From Streptomyces diastatochromogenes (GTDB lineage: Bacteria > Actinomycetota > Actinomycetes > Streptomycetales > Streptomycetaceae): a stretch of DNA of 64,000 nt. The stretch lies in contig JAPTYK010000001.1 in assembly GCA_026913215.1 (NCBI GenBank), forward strand, positions 5,518,001 to 5,582,000, in the 5' to 3' direction. Under the pieces are notes generated by a model. That model saw only the letters and a list, made by a program, of their open reading frames with translations. It searched no databases and had not been told where the DNA came from. This document shows positions 56,190-64,000 of this stretch, piece after piece (position 1 is the first letter of the stretch; the number at the start of each line of letters is the position of its first letter). Position numbers and translations under genes: made by a program.

Positions 56190-58642
56190 CGGAACCGACC
56201 TGGAGCTCCTCGTACAGACGGTTCACGAGGTCCTCGTCGGTGAGCTCCCGCAGGGCGTGGGCGGCCACGTCGACCACCTCCTCGCCGAGGAAGGCGGCGA
56301 GAGCCCGTAGTCGTCGTACGCGTACTCCTGGAGCAGCGGCAGGATCTCGCCCCGCACGATCGCGGCGAACTCGGCGGCGGTGGAGACGGGGGCGCCCTCG
56401 GGGAGGAAGAAGGCGTGTCCTATCTGCTTCTCGCGGTCGAGACGGGTCCTGATCCGCTCGTTGAGCCGGTCGAGGAAGACGGCGAGGTCCAGCTGGTCCA
56501 CCTGGGCGCCGCGCAACGGACCCGAATCGGGGAGGAGTTCGATGAAAGCGAAGCGGCGGCGGATGGCCGAGTCGAGCATCCGGACGGACCGGTCGGCGGT
56601 GTTCATGGTGCCCAGGACACGCACGTTCGACGGCACCCGGAAGGGCGTTCCCGTGAGCGGCAGCGTGACCGGAAGCCCCCTCTTGTCCTTCTCCACGACG
56701 GTGATCAACTCGCCCAGGATGCGCGGGAGGTTGCCCCGGTTCAGCTCGTCCACGACCACCAGGTACAGCTGGCCCGGATCGGCGGCCGCGGTCTCGCACA
56801 CCCGCTTGAAGACGCCGTCCACCGGCTCCAGGACGAAGCCGGACGCGCCCTTGACGGGCCGCAGGCCCTCGACGAAGTCCTCGTACCCGTAGTTCGGATG
56901 GAAGGTGACCAGGGTCAGCCGCCGGACCTCGGTCAGGGCCTCGATCGTCGCGGCGAACTCCGCGCTGCCCGGCTCGGCGAGCGGCTCGACCCCCGGCAGG
57001 TCGGCGGAGAGCTCACCGAGCCGGCGGACGGCGTAGCGCAGCGCGTGGTACGTCTTGCCGGTGCCGGGCGGACCGAACAGCACGGCCTGGCCCCGCCGTT
57101 CGAGGGCGTCGTCGATCTGCTGGAGACCGGCGTCGAGGGGCGGGATCTCGACGGGCTTGGCGGTCTCTTCCAGCTCCAGCAGGTTCACCACCTTGCCGAA
57201 CATCATGAGCTCCCCGATCTTCAGCCAGAGAGGACGGGGCACGTCGGAGACGAGGCCGTGGCCCCATTCGGCCACGGGCTCGTCCAGCTTGCCCGCGTAC
57301 TCCGTGTCCCACTCGACCATCACGGCGTGCCACGGCGGCCGGTCCGCGGCGGGGTGCGGCAGCCGGCTGTATCCGTCGCCCCTGACCCTGCCGACGCCCA
57401 GGACCTCGCTGCGGCCCCGGGTCGCCACCACCCGGTCCCCTTCCCGCAGGTCGAGCAGGCGCCAGAGCCCGCCGGCCCGGGCGACGAGCTGCGGGACGGA
57501 CGCGCCGCTGTCCGCGTAGGCCTCCAGGTACGCCTGGGTGTACTCCTCCTCGTCGGCGTACCGGCGCAGATCGCCGATCCGGTCCGCGTCGACGGCCGCG
57601 ACGGCCCCGGCGAGGAAGTGGTCCCAGTCGCCACGAGGCTCGGAGACTCCGATCCGTACGGTACGGGGGGTGGTCCGGCGGGCCGGTGCCCACCAGTCGA
57701 GGAAGTGCCAGACGAGCTGAGGCGGCCAGCCCGCGAACCGGGGATCCTCGTCGATCAGTGACTTCAGCAGCTCCTTGCGCCTGAACGGCTGGAGCTTCGC
57801 CGCCGCGCTCCCGGGGGCGAGCCGGTTCAGATAGTGCTGCGTGAAGCTGTCCGAGTAGACCGGAAGGACGGCGTCGGGAGCGTAGATCCGCAGGGTCTTC
57901 GCCACGACCATGATCCCGGAGCGGATCGAGGTGATCTCGTCGATGTCCCGGACCCGGCCCTCCTGGGCCGCCGTCACGGCGGCGACGAGCCCCGCCCTGA
58001 CCTCCCGCCATGCCTCGGCGACATCCGCGTACCGCTTGTCGAACCACCACGAGCCGTGGTTCGTCCGATAGACGAAGTGCTTCTTCGCCGTGCCGCCGGT
58101 GATGCTGCCGAGCGACTTGCTGCCGAACTCCAGCGCATGGCTGAACACCTGGTGGCCGGGCATGTCCGGCTGCCCGAGCGCGTACCGCTCCAGCGGCAGC
58201 TCCGCCCACTCCTCCCACGGGAACTCCGTACGGATGCGCTCGGCGTCCCGGTCCGCCGCCTCGACGGCCGCGCGGTGCCGCTCGGGGTCGAAGACTCGCA
58301 GCGCCTCGTCGACCGGCCAGTACGGCAGGGTCTCGGCATGGCTGTCGGTGACCGGCCGCAGGGCGCAGGAACAGACACCGGTGACGGGCCGGTCCCGTCC
58401 GTTGAGCAGTCCGGCGGAGGCGGCGAACACGGCCGGTTCCGCGGCGTCGAGCAGGCGCCGCCAGGTGAGTCCGTCGGGGTCCGGGCGGCGCTGGAGACTG
58501 CCGGAGTCCGTCAGGTGCCGGCAGTCCGGAGCGTGATGGATCTTGAAGCCCTGTCCCGGGAGGATGACCTCCCCGGGGACGGGTTCAGTTCGTACGCCCG
58601 TCCGTCGACCGTGACGGCGTACCGCCGCTCCCTGTCCGCCAT
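56179..58642 (-). CDS. McrB-like AAA+ ATPase/GTPase with long N-terminal reader region, two frame breaks
   Basis: The C-terminal AAA+ domain has Walker A GPPGTGKTYHALRYAV (near residue 524), Walker B LVVVDELNRGNLPRILGELI and the McrB hallmark LGTMNTADRSVRMLDSAIRR. The N-terminal 500 residues are unlike E. coli McrB. They hold HHAPDCRHL and VCSCALRP (possible metal ligands), FPWEEWAELPLERYALG, and a PUA/EVE-like stretch EGDRVVATRGRSEVLGVGRV followed by HAVMVEWD. Breaks lie near 58578 and 56300. The start ATG at 58642 (MADRERRYAVTVDG) is inferred. It should recognise modified DNA and power the McrC-like nuclease. Confidence 0.85.
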
Positions 58643-59394
58643 GCGTCCCCTCCCCGGATCCGGCCACGACCGTACCGCGATGCGAGGACGGGCCAGCGCA
58701 GCAGCGGCAGGCACAGGGCGACGGAGGCCAGCACGTCCAGGGGCCAGTGGAAGCCGCGCAGGACCAGCCCCGTGGCCGTCACCGCCGTCAGCAGGACGGC
58801 GACGGGGACGAGACGGCGCGACACCAGGTACGCGGCGCTGACGTAGGCGACCATCGCCGTGGCCGTGTGGCCCGAGGGGTAGTAGCCCTGGGCCCAGGGT
58901 TCCAGGGGGCCGGGGCGGGCGGTCCACTCCTTGAGGGGGATCACGAGCAGGGGGACGGAGGCCATGGCGAGGCCGGCGTGGAGGGCGGCGGCCCGGCGGC
59001 CGCGCCACAGGGCGTAGGCCATCGCGCAGGCGAGGACGGGGAGGGCGACCGTCATGTTGCCGAGGTCGGAGGCGAGTTCGGTGAGGCGCCGGGGGACGGA
59101 GTCCACCACGGCCCGGGACACCCGCTCGTCGAGCCTGGCCAAGGGGCCGTGGACGAGCACCTGCCAGGTCACGACGGCGAGGGCGACGAGCGCCGAGAAG
59201 AGAGCCGGCCGCCCTGGAACAGGGGGGGTGGTTCCAGGGCGGCCGAGGGGATCGGGCTGCCGCACGCCCCGGGGGGTGTGGGGCGGGCGGCCATCCGATC
59301 GGTGAGGAGTCCCGGGGCACGAGGCCCCGGAGGTGTGCGCGAAGGCACGGTGCGGACGGGGCTGGGGAGGCTCCGCCCGGGGTGTTTCTCTCAT
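58585..59394 (-). CDS. PAP2-family membrane phosphatase
   Basis: This lipid-phosphate phosphatase-like protein has all three PAP2 signatures: KEWTARPGP, YPSGHTATAMVAYVSAAYLV and RGFHWPLDVLASVALCL. About five to six membrane segments are visible (ALFSALVALAVVTWQVLV, MTVALPVLACAMAYALW, LVPVAVLLTAVTATGLVL). The first 55 residues from the ATG at 59394 are basic and proline-rich. The observed stop at 58585 overlaps the start of the McrB-like gene by about 58 bases, which is more than usual and may hide a frame error near the end. Confidence 0.82.
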   Translation of the reverse strand: MRETPRAEPPQPRPHRAFAHTSGASCPGTPHRSDGRPPHTPRGVRQPDPLGRPGTTPPVPGRPALFSALVALAVVTWQVLVHGPLARLDERVSRAVVDSVPRRLTELASDLGNMTVALPVLACAMAYALWRGRRAAALHAGLAMASVPLLVIPLKEWTARPGPLEPWAQGYYPSGHTATAMVAYVSAAYLVSRRLVPVAVLLTAVTATGLVLRGFHWPLDVLASVALCLPLLRWPVLASRYGRGRIRGGDAWRTGSGGTPSRSTDGRTN

Positions 59395-59413
59395 CTGCAG
59401 AAACCGTACGTCA

Positions 59414-59458
59414 CGAAAGGGGGCCGACAGCGGGAAACGTATCCCACCATCGGCCCCC
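59414..59458 (-). terminator. Terminator downstream of gabT
   Basis: On the minus strand GGGGGCCGA (from 59458) pairs with TCGGCCCCC (to 59419) across a 22-base loop, followed by TTTCGTGA. It lies 60 bases after the gabT stop and just before the PAP2 gene. Confidence 0.65.
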
Positions 59459-59516
59459 CACAGAGTCTTCACACGGAGCGTCGGATCCGTGCTCAGGTCC
59501 GTACCTGGACCGGCGC

Positions 59517-60850
59517 TCAGATCTGCGCGAGCGCGGCCTCGATGACGTCCAGGCCCTCGTTCAGCAGGTCCTCGCCGATGACCAGCGGCGGCAGGAAGCG
59601 CAGCACGTTGCCGTAGGTGCCGCAGGTCAGGACGAGCACGCCCTCGTTGTGGCAGTACTTGGCGAGCGCGGCGGCGGCCTCGGCGAACGGCTCCTTCGTC
59701 GCCGGGTCCTTCACCAGCTCGATGGCGATCATGGCGCCGCGGCCACGGATGTCACCGATGACCGGGAACTTCTCCTGCATCGCGGTGAGGCGGCCCTTCA
59801 TGACCTCCTCGATGCGCTTGGCCTTGCCGTTGAGGTCGAGCTCCTTCATCGTCTCGATGGCGCCGAGCGCACCGGCGCAGGCCACCGGGTTGCCGCCGTA
59901 GGTGCCGCCCAGACCGCCGCCGTGGACGGAGTCCATGATCTCGGCGCGGCCGGTGACGGCGGCGAGCGGCAGACCGCCCGCGATGCCCTTGGCGGTGGTG
60001 ATGAGGTCCGGGACGATGCCCTCGTCCTCGCAGGCGAACCACTGGCCGGTGCGGCAGAAGCCGGCCTGGATCTCGTCCGCGACGAAGACGATGCCGTTGT
60101 CGTTGGCGAACTTCACGATCGCCGGCAGGAAGCCCTTGGCCGGCTCGATGAAGCCGCCCTCGCCGAGGACCGGCTCGATGACGATCGCGGCGACGTTCTC
60201 GGCGCCGATCTGCTTGGTGATGTTGTCGATCGCCTGGGCGGCGGCCTCGGGGCGGCGTTCTCGGCACCGGTGGGCCAGCGGTAGCCGTAGGCGACCGGCA
60301 CGCGGTAGACCTCGGGGGCGAACGGACCGAAGCCCTGCTTGTACGGCATGTTCTTCGCCGTCATGCCCATGGTGAGGTTCGTACGGCCGTGGTAGCCGTG
60401 GTCGAAGACGACGACGGCCTGGCGCTTGGTGTACGAGCGGGCGATCTTCACCGCGTTCTCGACGGCCTCGGCGCCCGAGTTGAACAGCGCGGACTTCTTG
60501 GCGTGGTCGCCCGGGGTCAGCTCGGCCAGCGCCTCGCAGACCTCCACGTAACCCTCGTACGGCGTCACCATGAAACAGGTGTGGGTGAAGTCCTGGAGCT
60601 GCGCGGAGGCGCGGCGCACGACGGCCTCGGCGGAGGCGCCGACCGAGGTCACGGCGATGCCGGAACCGAAGTCGATCAGCAGGTTGCCGTCGACGTCCTC
60701 GATGATGCCGCCGCCGGCCCGCTTCGTGAAGACGGGCAGCGTCGAGCCGACGCCACCGGCGACCGTGTCGAGACGGCGGGCCTGAAGCTCCTGCGACTTC
60801 GGACCGGGGATGGCGGTGACGACGCGCCGCTCCTGCGGGACAGCGTTCAT
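59517..60850 (-). CDS. gabT: 4-aminobutyrate aminotransferase, one frame break
   Basis: GabT transfers the amino group of GABA to 2-oxoglutarate, giving succinate semialdehyde. The 444-residue protein has IPGPKSQELQARRLDTVAGG, LIDFGSGIAVTSVGAS, SGAEAVENAVKIARSYTKRQ, VFVADEIQAGFCRTGQ and the PLP lysine in LITTAKGIAGGLPLAAVTGR. One base is missing near 60258 between ENAA and PEAAAQAI. GGAG lies upstream of the ATG at 60850. It completes the polyamine-to-GABA pathway represented elsewhere in the window. Confidence 0.94.
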
Positions 60851-61107
60851 GCGGGGCTCCTGGGGTGGTTCTGGACGCACTTGCGGGTTTCCTCCGCAGG
60901 CTAGGCGCGGTGGAGGGGGTCCGGCATGCGCCGATCGGGAGTGATGACGGGTATGCCGTTGTCCGGGATGGACATGGCGGCTCCGCTTCCGCCCGTCCGC
61001 CACCGCCCGGCCGCACGGGTGGGTGAAACCCCTCCGGGGAGCTTCGGGCCCACTAGATTGACGATGGCACAGAGACGGCGACCTGGCTGGTCAGGGGGCA
61101 GGGGTTC
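60851..61107. other. Divergent promoter region between gabT and membrane ATPase genes
   Basis: The 257 bases separate two divergent genes. CTAGATTGACGATGG near 61053 could provide a -10 element for the plus-strand gene, and GGGGCAGGGG before 61108 a ribosome-binding site. I see no gene or clear operator. Confidence 0.4.
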
Positions 61108-63588
61108 ATGGAGACCGACGGTACGTACGAGTCACGCGACACCAGGGAGGCGCGGTGCCGCCCCGACGCCGCCGATCGACGGACTGGCCGCGCACCCGAG
61201 GCTCCTCCCGCCCACGTGCCCCTCCGCATGCGCCACCTCCGCACGTGCCGCCGCCGCCGCGCGTGCCGCCGCGGCCACTGGCGGCACCGGGGCGGCTCCC
61301 GACCCCGTGCAGCCCGTCACCCCGCCCGCCGTCACCTGGCTCGACGCCCCGCGCCCCGAGGCCGAGCCCGGCATCTGGCGGTTCCGGCACGTGCCACCGC
61401 CGCCGCCCAAGGAGGCGCGGAAGCTCGCGCCCGTCACCGTGGCCGGGCTGCTGATCCCGCTGGTGGCGGGGCTGCTGATCTGGACGGCCTGGCGGCGCGG
61501 CGCGGTCCCCTACCAGTGGATCCCGCTCGCCACGTTCACCCCCTCCGCATGGTGGTACGCCGGAGGCACCTCGCCCCGCGACTGGCACGGCACGCACGCC
61601 CACGTCGTCTACGACGGGGTCTTCTTCGCCGCCCTCCTCTACGCCATCGCCCGCCTCGGAGCCTGGGCCGAACTCTCCCGCCACCTCCTCGCCGGCCGCA
61701 GTCCGGCCGCGCGGGCCGCGTTCACGGCCGGCGCCGCGCTGCTCGCCCTGTCGTTCGTCTGGCCCGACGCCTTCCCCGGCGTCGGCTGGGACGCACTGCC
61801 GGTCGTCAAGCCGGTGCTCTCCCTCGTGGTGCTGATCGGCGGCATCGACGTGCTCAGTTCGCCCTCCCTGGTGTACGTCCTGTACGCCCTCATCGACATC
61901 GCCGTCCTGTGGCCCTTCGCGCGCCTCGGCGGCTGGCTCGACCTGGCCCGGAGCTGGTTCAGGTCCCGCACCTCTCCCGCCGCGGACGGCACCCGGCCGC
62001 CGCTCGACCCCGAGGCGCCCCTGCCCCTCTCGCAGTGGCCCGACCTCAGGGCGGCCGGGAGTGGCCGGCGGCGGACCTGCTCGCCGCCGAGCTGCGCGCC
62101 GGACACATGAACGACGTGGACTGCGCGAGGCTCCGCCGGAACCTGGAGCAGGAGCGCAGGGCCGCCGGCGGCCTCGCCTCCTTCGTCGACACCGTGCTGC
62201 GCCACGGCGCCGCGGCCGCGCGCACCCTCCGGCGACCGCGACCTGCCGTCCCGCGCCGCCACCCACGACCTCCTCCTCGGACAGGTGCGCATCGGCCGCT
62301 GCGCGGCCGAGGAGCGGAACCCGGCCGCCTACCGGGGCGTGGGCCTCGCCCTCGAACCGGCGGCGCTCGCCACCTCGCTGCTCGTCGTGGGCCCCTCCGG
62401 CGCCGGGAAGACCGCGCGCCTGACCGCCCCGATCGTCGAGTCGCTCACCCTGCAGGCCCTCACGGGCGCCTGCGCGGTCGTCGCCGTGGGCACGGCCGAC
62501 GCGCAGCTGGGCCCGGACGGCGCGTACGACGTCGTGATCCGGCCGGGCGACCCGGCCTCGCCGTACGACCTCGACCTGTACGCCGGCCTCCCCGACCCCG
62601 ACGAGGCGGCGGAGCTGCTCGCGGAGGGCCTCGTGGGCGATGTCGAGAACCTCGACACCCGGCGGGCCGCCACCGTCCTCGCGCAGCTCATCGGCCCCTA
62701 TCGGGCGGCGCACGGCCGGTTCCCGACCGTGCCGGTCCTCCGCGAGCTCCTCGAAGCGGGCCCGGAGACGCTGACGGCGCTGCTGGACCGGCTGCCCGCC
62801 GACGGCGCGTCCGGCATGCGCCGCGAGCTGGAGGCCCGCATCCGGCAGGCCGGCACCGCCGCCGACGCCGGGCCGGTCCTCGCGGACCGCCTGTCGCTGC
62901 TCGACCGCCCGGCCTTCGCCGAGTTCTTCGGCGCCGAGGGGAGCGGCGTACGGCCCTTCTCGCTGAAGTCCGTCGTCCACCACCCGCTGCGGGTCCGGAT
63001 CAAGCTGCCCGAGCGCGGCCACGAGGAGGCGTCGCGGCTGCTCGCCCGGCTGCTCCTCGCCCAGTTCGCGGCGGCGGCCCGGACTGGCACCCGGCGCGCG
63101 CACTTCGTCGCGCTCGTCCTCGACGACGCGACCGGCGCGCTCACCACGGGAACCGTCCGCTCCTCCAGCGGCTGCGCCCGCACAACGCCGGCGTCGTCCT
63201 CGGGCTCCGGACCCTCGGCGAGGTGCCCGAGGCCCTGCACGGCCCGCTGCTCGGCGCCGTCGGATGCCGGGTGGCGCTCTCGGGCATCACCACCTGGGAC
63301 GGCCGGGGCTTCGCCGAGACCTGGGGCAAGGAGTGGGTGGAGACCACCGAGGTGGCGCACCACACGGTCTTCGCCGCCCAGCCGATGACCCGGTTCATCC
63401 ACTTCCTGCGCAAGAAGATCACCGGCCGGGCCGTCACCACCGACGCCGTCACGACCCGGAAGGTCGAGCGCGAGCGGTGGTCCGCCTCCGAGCTCGCGCA
63501 CTCCGTGCCGCCCGGCCACGCCGTGGTGTCGCTGACCACGGTCCGAGGCGCGCACACGCCACCGGTCCTGGTCGACCTGCGAGGCTGA
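61108..63588 (+). CDS. Large membrane ATPase resembling VirD4/TraD coupling proteins, six frame breaks
   Basis: The N-terminus is strongly proline and arginine rich. About five or six membrane segments follow (APVTVAGLLIPLVAGLLIW, FAALLYAIARLGA, AAFTAGAALLALSFVW, LSLVVLIGGIDVL, VYVLYALIDIAVLWPF). The cytoplasmic ATPase has Walker A VVGPSGAGKTARLTAP, a Walker B-like VALVLDDATGAL and NAGVVLGLRTLGEVPEALHG, in the layout of VirD4/TraD coupling ATPases. Breaks lie near 61155, 61280, 62057, 62238 (two bases) and 63163. The gene is conserved in this position in Streptomyces as I recall. Its function is unknown; no conjugation genes are nearby. Confidence 0.72.
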   Translation: METDGTYESRDTREARCRPDAADRRTGRAPEAPPAHVPLRMRHLRTCRRRRACRRGHWRHRGGSRPRAARHPARRHLARRPAPRGRARHLAVPARATAAAQGGAEARARHRGRAADPAGGGAADLDGLAARRGPLPVDPARHVHPLRMVVRRRHLAPRLARHARPRRLRRGLLRRPPLRHRPPRSLGRTLPPPPRRPQSGRAGRVHGRRRAARPVVRLARRLPRRRLGRTAGRQAGALPRGADRRHRRAQFALPGVRPVRPHRHRRPVALRAPRRLARPGPELVQVPHLSRRGRHPAAARPRGAPAPLAVARPQGGREWPAADLLAAELRAGHMNDVDCARLRRNLEQERRAAGGLASFVDTVLRHGAAAARTLRRPRPAVPRRHPRPPPRTGAHRPLRGRGAEPGRLPGRGPRPRTGGARHLAARRGPLRRREDRAPDRPDRRVAHPAGPHGRLRGRRRGHGRRAAGPGRRVRRRDPAGRPGLAVRPRPVRRPPRPRRGGGAARGGPRGRCREPRHPAGRHRPRAAHRPLSGGARPVPDRAGPPRAPRSGPGDADGAAGPAARRRRVRHAPRAGGPHPAGRHRRRRRAGPRGPPVAARPPGLRRVLRRRGERRTALLAEVRRPPPAAGPDQAARARPRGGVAAARPAAPRPVRGGGPDWHPARALRRARPRRRDRRAHHGNRPLLQRLRPHNAGVVLGLRTLGEVPEALHGPLLGAVGCRVALSGITTWDGRGFAETWGKEWVETTEVAHHTVFAAQPMTRFIHFLRKKITGRAVTTDAVTTRKVERERWSASELAHSVPPGHAVVSLTTVRGAHTPPVLVDLRG

Positions 63589-63730
63589 CCCGCCACGAGC
63601 CGCGCCGACCTGCGAGCCCGACCTCCTGCCCGCCGCCCGCTCCGCGAGCCCGACCTCCCGCCCCGCGCGCCCGACCCGTCTCACCCCTCGCCGCGCCCGC
63701 GCGGCCTTCCGGAGGCCCTGGCACAATCGG

Positions 63731-63754
63731 GGCGCCGCTCAGCTGAGCGGCGCC
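63731..63754. promoter_or_regulatory. Perfect 24-bp palindrome upstream of the PucR-type gene
   Basis: GGCGCCGCTCAG is followed immediately by its exact reverse complement CTGAGCGGCGCC. CACAAT at 63722-63727, just before it, could be a -10 element. The site is 63 bases before the regulator start and may be an operator. Confidence 0.6.
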
Positions 63755-63816
63755 TCCCCGCCGCCGTGCGCGGTTTCGTCCGCGCGCGGTCCTCGCTCAA
63801 GGTCCGACGGTCCCCA

Positions 63817-64000
63817 ATGCCGCCCACCCTCGCCTCGCTCGTGCAGCACTCCGCCCTCAAGCTCATCGTCCGTGCGGGTGAGGACCGCCTCGACACACCC
63901 GTCCGCTGGGCGCACGTCAGTGAGCTCGCCGACCCGGTTCCGTACATGGAGGGCGGGGAGCTGCTGCTGACCACCGCGCTCACGCTGGACGCGGAGGACC
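63817..64000 (+). CDS. PucR-family transcriptional regulator, cut by window end
   Basis: The first 61 residues, MPPTLASLVQHSALKLIVRA then EDRLDTPVRWAHVSELADP and YMEGGELLLTTALTLDAED, match the N-terminal PucR domain. PucR-type regulators control purine, GABA or amine catabolism and end in a C-terminal HTH that lies beyond the window. The location near gabT suggests, but does not prove, a link to GABA metabolism. Confidence 0.85.
   Translation, partial: MPPTLASLVQHSALKLIVRAGEDRLDTPVRWAHVSELADPVPYMEGGELLLTTALTLDAED

Noticed and set aside
58578..58642. Long natural overlap of the PAP2 and McrB-like genes
   Set aside because: The overlap of about 58 bases is larger than others here and lies at a known frame break, so I treat it as unresolved rather than as real.
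1..64000. Frame-broken genes as evidence of genome decay or programmed frameshifting
   Set aside because: Breaks occur in essential genes, in random positions, always as base losses in runs, with no slippery-sequence plus structure pattern.
1..64000. tRNA, rRNA, CRISPR arrays, insertion sequences or prophage
   Set aside because: I found no cloverleaf-like segments, no repeat-spacer arrays, no transposase or integrase motifs and no att-like direct repeats.

Overview
The window is chromosomal DNA from a Streptomyces or very close relative. G+C is very high, third codon positions are nearly all G or C, GTG starts are common, and genes mostly touch or overlap as ATGA or TGATG. The sporulation sigma factor gene whiG and a run of four tandem type I signal peptidase genes are present. 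From memory, gene order follows the Streptomyces coelicolor core from ffh to beyond gabT (roughly SCO5586 to SCO5677). The window opens inside ffh and closes inside a PucR-type regulator gene.

Layout. 1-7.7 kb: ffh (3' part), an FtsH-type protease, a methyltransferase, a SprT-like zinc protein, then rpsP-khpA-rimM-trmD-rplS. 7.7-11.8 kb: four signal peptidases and a Nudix gene. 11.8-17.9 kb: DUF2469, yraN, comM, dprA, whiG, a TetR regulator and an M23 peptidase. 18.1-23.9 kb: rpsB-tsf-pyrH-frr-cdsA and rlmN. 23.9-27.8 kb: a TPP riboswitch and thiamine ABC importer genes. 27.9-32 kb: a DHFR-fold reductase, a LOG-family protein, a minisatellite and a two-gene ABC exporter. 32.2-37 kb: aminotransferase, AsnC regulator, aminobutyraldehyde dehydrogenase and an orphan polyamine-binding protein. 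37-45 kb: small membrane proteins, a serine hydrolase, a two-component system, a methyltransferase, a phosphodiesterase, a probable aminodeoxyfutalosine deaminase, a DUF4190 protein and a NADAR protein. 45.2-52.4 kb: a second aldehyde dehydrogenase, a full polyamine ABC importer and a PuuB-like oxidase. 52.5-59.4 kb: a GH18 chitinase with DasR-type sites, an McrBC-like restriction pair and a PAP2 phosphatase. 59.5-64 kb: gabT, a large membrane ATPase resembling coupling proteins, and the partial pucR-type gene.

Working together. The genes at 32-37, 45-52 and 59-61 kb form a coherent polyamine-to-GABA route: uptake, oxidation of (glutamyl)putrescine, aldehyde oxidation and transamination, with an AsnC regulator. 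The ribosomal, SRP, signal peptidase and phospholipid genes form a translation and secretion block.

Sequence quality. About seventy places show a reading frame broken in a conserved gene, and nearly every break is repaired by adding back one or two bases, usually in a G or C run. These look like consensus deletions rather than real pseudogenes. Frame-broken genes are therefore annotated over their full inferred extent, with the breaks noted.
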